DNA of 64,000 nt from an uncultured Bacteroidales bacterium. GTDB taxonomy: Bacteria; Bacteroidota; Bacteroidia; Bacteroidales; UBA932. The DNA is taken from positions 31,998-95,997 of the forward strand of contig CALVDL010000010.1 in the NCBI GenBank assembly GCA_944326305.1, written 5' to 3'. The notes beneath the pieces were generated by a model. The model did not search any database and was not told where the DNA came from. It worked only from the letters and a program-made list of their open reading frames with translations. Below are positions 63,030 to 64,000 of the stretch, piece after piece. The position numbers and the translations under genes were made by a program. Within the stretch, counting starts at the first letter, position 1; the number at the start of each line of letters is the position of its first letter.

Positions 63030-63442
63030 ATTTTTGGAATCAACCGTCCAGTTGTATTCTCCTTATTGTTATGATTGTAGTGTCTGTGTTGCTTAGGATA
63101 TTAGACTAAGGACCTTCTTAATCAGTGTTTTCTTATTATCTTGATGTACCGTACTTTATATAGGATAACTTTGGAAAGATCAACGGGAATTCAGATGTAG
63201 ACAGGTGGGAAAGATTGAAGCGGTTATGTAGTGATACGTGAGTCTGACTTATGAGATGAACTACATGCACAAGAGAGGGCTCTTGTGATCTCTCTAATAA
63301 TAGGACCTCACCGCATAGCTGTAGTAGGGACGAAGTTGAGCCTTTATTGAAGGACATTATTATTTTTTGGAAACTAAATACAGATTTTTAATATCTTCGC
63401 TTTATGACGATTGGAATCTAAAATTGTCACACATAAATTTGC
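63030..63442. other. 413-bp AT-rich intergenic region with a possible structured RNA
   Basis: No convincing ORF (a 73-codon minus-strand frame lacks family features). It contains a TAnnTTTG-like element, several perfect hairpins and a T-tract, described in the next entry. Confidence 0.6.
63181..63368 (+). ncRNA. Candidate structured non-coding RNA, family not recognised
   Basis: TAACTTTG at 63,166-63,173 could serve as a -7 promoter element. Downstream are paired segments: ATGTAGT (63,226-63,232) with ACTACAT (63,260-63,266); CACAAGAG with CTCTTGTG (63,268-63,287) closed by an AGGG tetraloop; and GGTGGG (63,204-63,209) with CTCACC (63,307-63,312) over longer range. A CCTT/AAGG hairpin (63,341-63,353) precedes a run of six T (63,363-63,368), which could end the transcript. 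Whether it is a free-standing small RNA, a remnant of a group II intron, or part of a mobile element cannot be told by eye. Confidence 0.35.
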
Positions 63443-63745
63443 ATGAGTATCATTAGTTTATTCGTTCATAAGAATACTATAGTCACAAACGTTATATCCG
63501 TTTGTTATTTTTGTATTGCTGCTACGCTTCTGTTACAGCATAACATATATGAAATAATCAGTACGCAATATTATGTAATTTCAATTATAATTCCCGTTGC
63601 TCTTCTTCTCATGTTATCTATGCAGAGAATGATAGTGACTAAATTAAGCATTATAGATATTCACTGCCGTCCGGAGAAATTTTACCATAAAGTAGGTTGC
63701 TCGACAGAACCCGCCTCCGGAACACAAACGGGAGTTGTCGGCTGA
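63443..63745 (+). pseudogene. N-terminal fragment of a membrane protein, probably interrupted by an IS4-family element
   Basis: The frame starts at ATG 63,443 and encodes two hydrophobic helices (NVISVCYFCIAATLLL and YYVISIIIPVALLLML) then VTKLSIIDI. After about 63,660 it enters the IS (see next entry), so the last residues are not native. The start of Bacteroidota O-antigen ligase-like proteins often looks like this (paired helices then a K(L/I)SIxDI-type turn), but this is only a guess. The gene is therefore probably inactivated. Confidence 0.35.
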
Positions 63746-64000
63746 TTATAAATTTCACGGATATCCGCCCTCTGGAAGAGGACTTGTCCGATTGAGTTAG
63801 AGATAGAATGAAGACTTGGATCCAACCCGTATCGCTTCTTCGCAATGATGAGCAGAAGATAGTCACAAATGGCTATCCATATCTGCGTGTACACGGCGTT
63901 CTTGGAAGTGCCGTAGAAAGTCTTGATGTGAAGATGCTGCTTGATCCATTTGAAGAACAGTTCTATCTGCCAGCGTTCACGGTAGAGTTCCGCAATAGTC
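63660..64000 (-). mobile_element. 3' end of an IS4-family insertion sequence, truncated by the window edge
   Basis: The minus-strand frame from the window edge to 63,682 is the C-terminus of an IS4-type transposase. The outer boundary lies near CACTGCCGTCCGG (about 63,661-63,673), a likely terminal inverted repeat, because the membrane-protein frame upstream loses its character there. The other end and target-site duplication are outside the window. Confidence 0.75.
63682..63999 (-). CDS. IS4-family transposase, C-terminal part
   Basis: 105 visible residues; the start lies beyond the window. The diagnostic YREK signature Y-x2-R-x3-E-x6-K is exact: YRERWQIELFFKWIK, residues 6-20 of the fragment, where the Glu is the third catalytic acid of the DDE triad. 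HLHIKTFYGTSKNAV and QIWIAICDYLLLIIAKK follow, typical of Bacteroidales members. The frame is uninterrupted over the visible part, so the element may still be active. Confidence 0.88.
   Translation of the reverse strand, partial: TIAELYRERWQIELFFKWIKQHLHIKTFYGTSKNAVYTQIWIAICDYLLLIIAKKRYGLDPSLHSISNSIGQVLFQRADIREIYNQPTTPVCVPEAGSVEQPTLW

Noticed and set aside
63136..63357. 73-codon minus-strand ORF as a protein gene
   Set aside because: No signal, no family features and it runs through the hairpins of the candidate RNA.
1..64000. CRISPR arrays, tRNA or rRNA genes, integrases
   Set aside because: No regularly spaced direct repeats, no cloverleaf-type sequences and no tyrosine or serine recombinase genes were seen on reading both strands.

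Overview
The window is chromosomal DNA of a Bacteroidota, most likely Bacteroidales. The evidence is SusC/SusD-type outer-membrane genes, many lipoproteins with Bacteroidota-only domains (DUF4876, DUF4458, DUF4270, DUF3098, DUF4294), promoters of the TAnnTTTG type rather than TATAAT, and ribosomal proteins of Bacteroidota character. The coding DNA is GC-rich with AT-rich intergenic spacers. The genus cannot be fixed from the sequence alone; an uncultured gut or rumen lineage is a guess.

Layout. 0-0.5 kb: tail of a PD-(D/E)XK nuclease-type protein. 0.6-8.7 kb: a gingipain-like (C25-type) cysteine peptidase homologue with HEAT repeats, a TonB-dependent receptor, a DUF4876 lipoprotein and a DUF6850 outer-membrane barrel. 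8.9-26.2 kb: a glycan-utilisation-type locus, with a divergent GH2 glycosidase facing susC-susD, followed by a run of surface lipoproteins, three of them leucine-rich-repeat proteins. 26.2-30.3 kb: nagB, a GH123/DUF4091-like glycosidase and a metallophosphoesterase, suggesting amino-sugar handling.

31.1-61.8 kb holds the main ribosomal protein cluster (S10-spc-alpha), but it is broken in two. rplC-rplD-rplW-rplB-rpsS-rplV-rpsC (31.1-35.0 kb) has its own promoter and ends in a strong hairpin. After about 16 kb of unrelated genes the order resumes with its own promoter at rplP and runs through secY, map, infA and rpoA to rplQ (51.2-61.8 kb). rpsJ (S10), normally just upstream of rplC, is absent. 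The interposed block holds an HGSNAT-like acyltransferase, a Gfo/Idh/MocA oxidoreductase plus DUF1080 pair (the signature of oxidative 'alternative glycosidase' chemistry), a TlpA-like thioredoxin, uvrC-pnuC, a solitary acpP, DUF4270 and a short glycogen-synthase-like gene, ftsX-DUF3098-uppP, an LpxH-like gene and DUF4294.

61.8-64 kb is an AT-rich accessory end: a REP-associated-type transposase gene, a possible unrecognised structured RNA, and the 3' end of an IS4-family element that seems to interrupt a membrane-protein gene. A decayed fragment of the same transposase family lies just upstream of rplC, and REP-like extragenic palindromes occur at 5.6-5.8, 8.7 and 37.75 kb. The most interesting points are the split ribosomal operon, the candidate RNA near 63.2 kb, a nine-G tract early in susC, and the peptidase/TonB/DUF4876/DUF6850 cluster.
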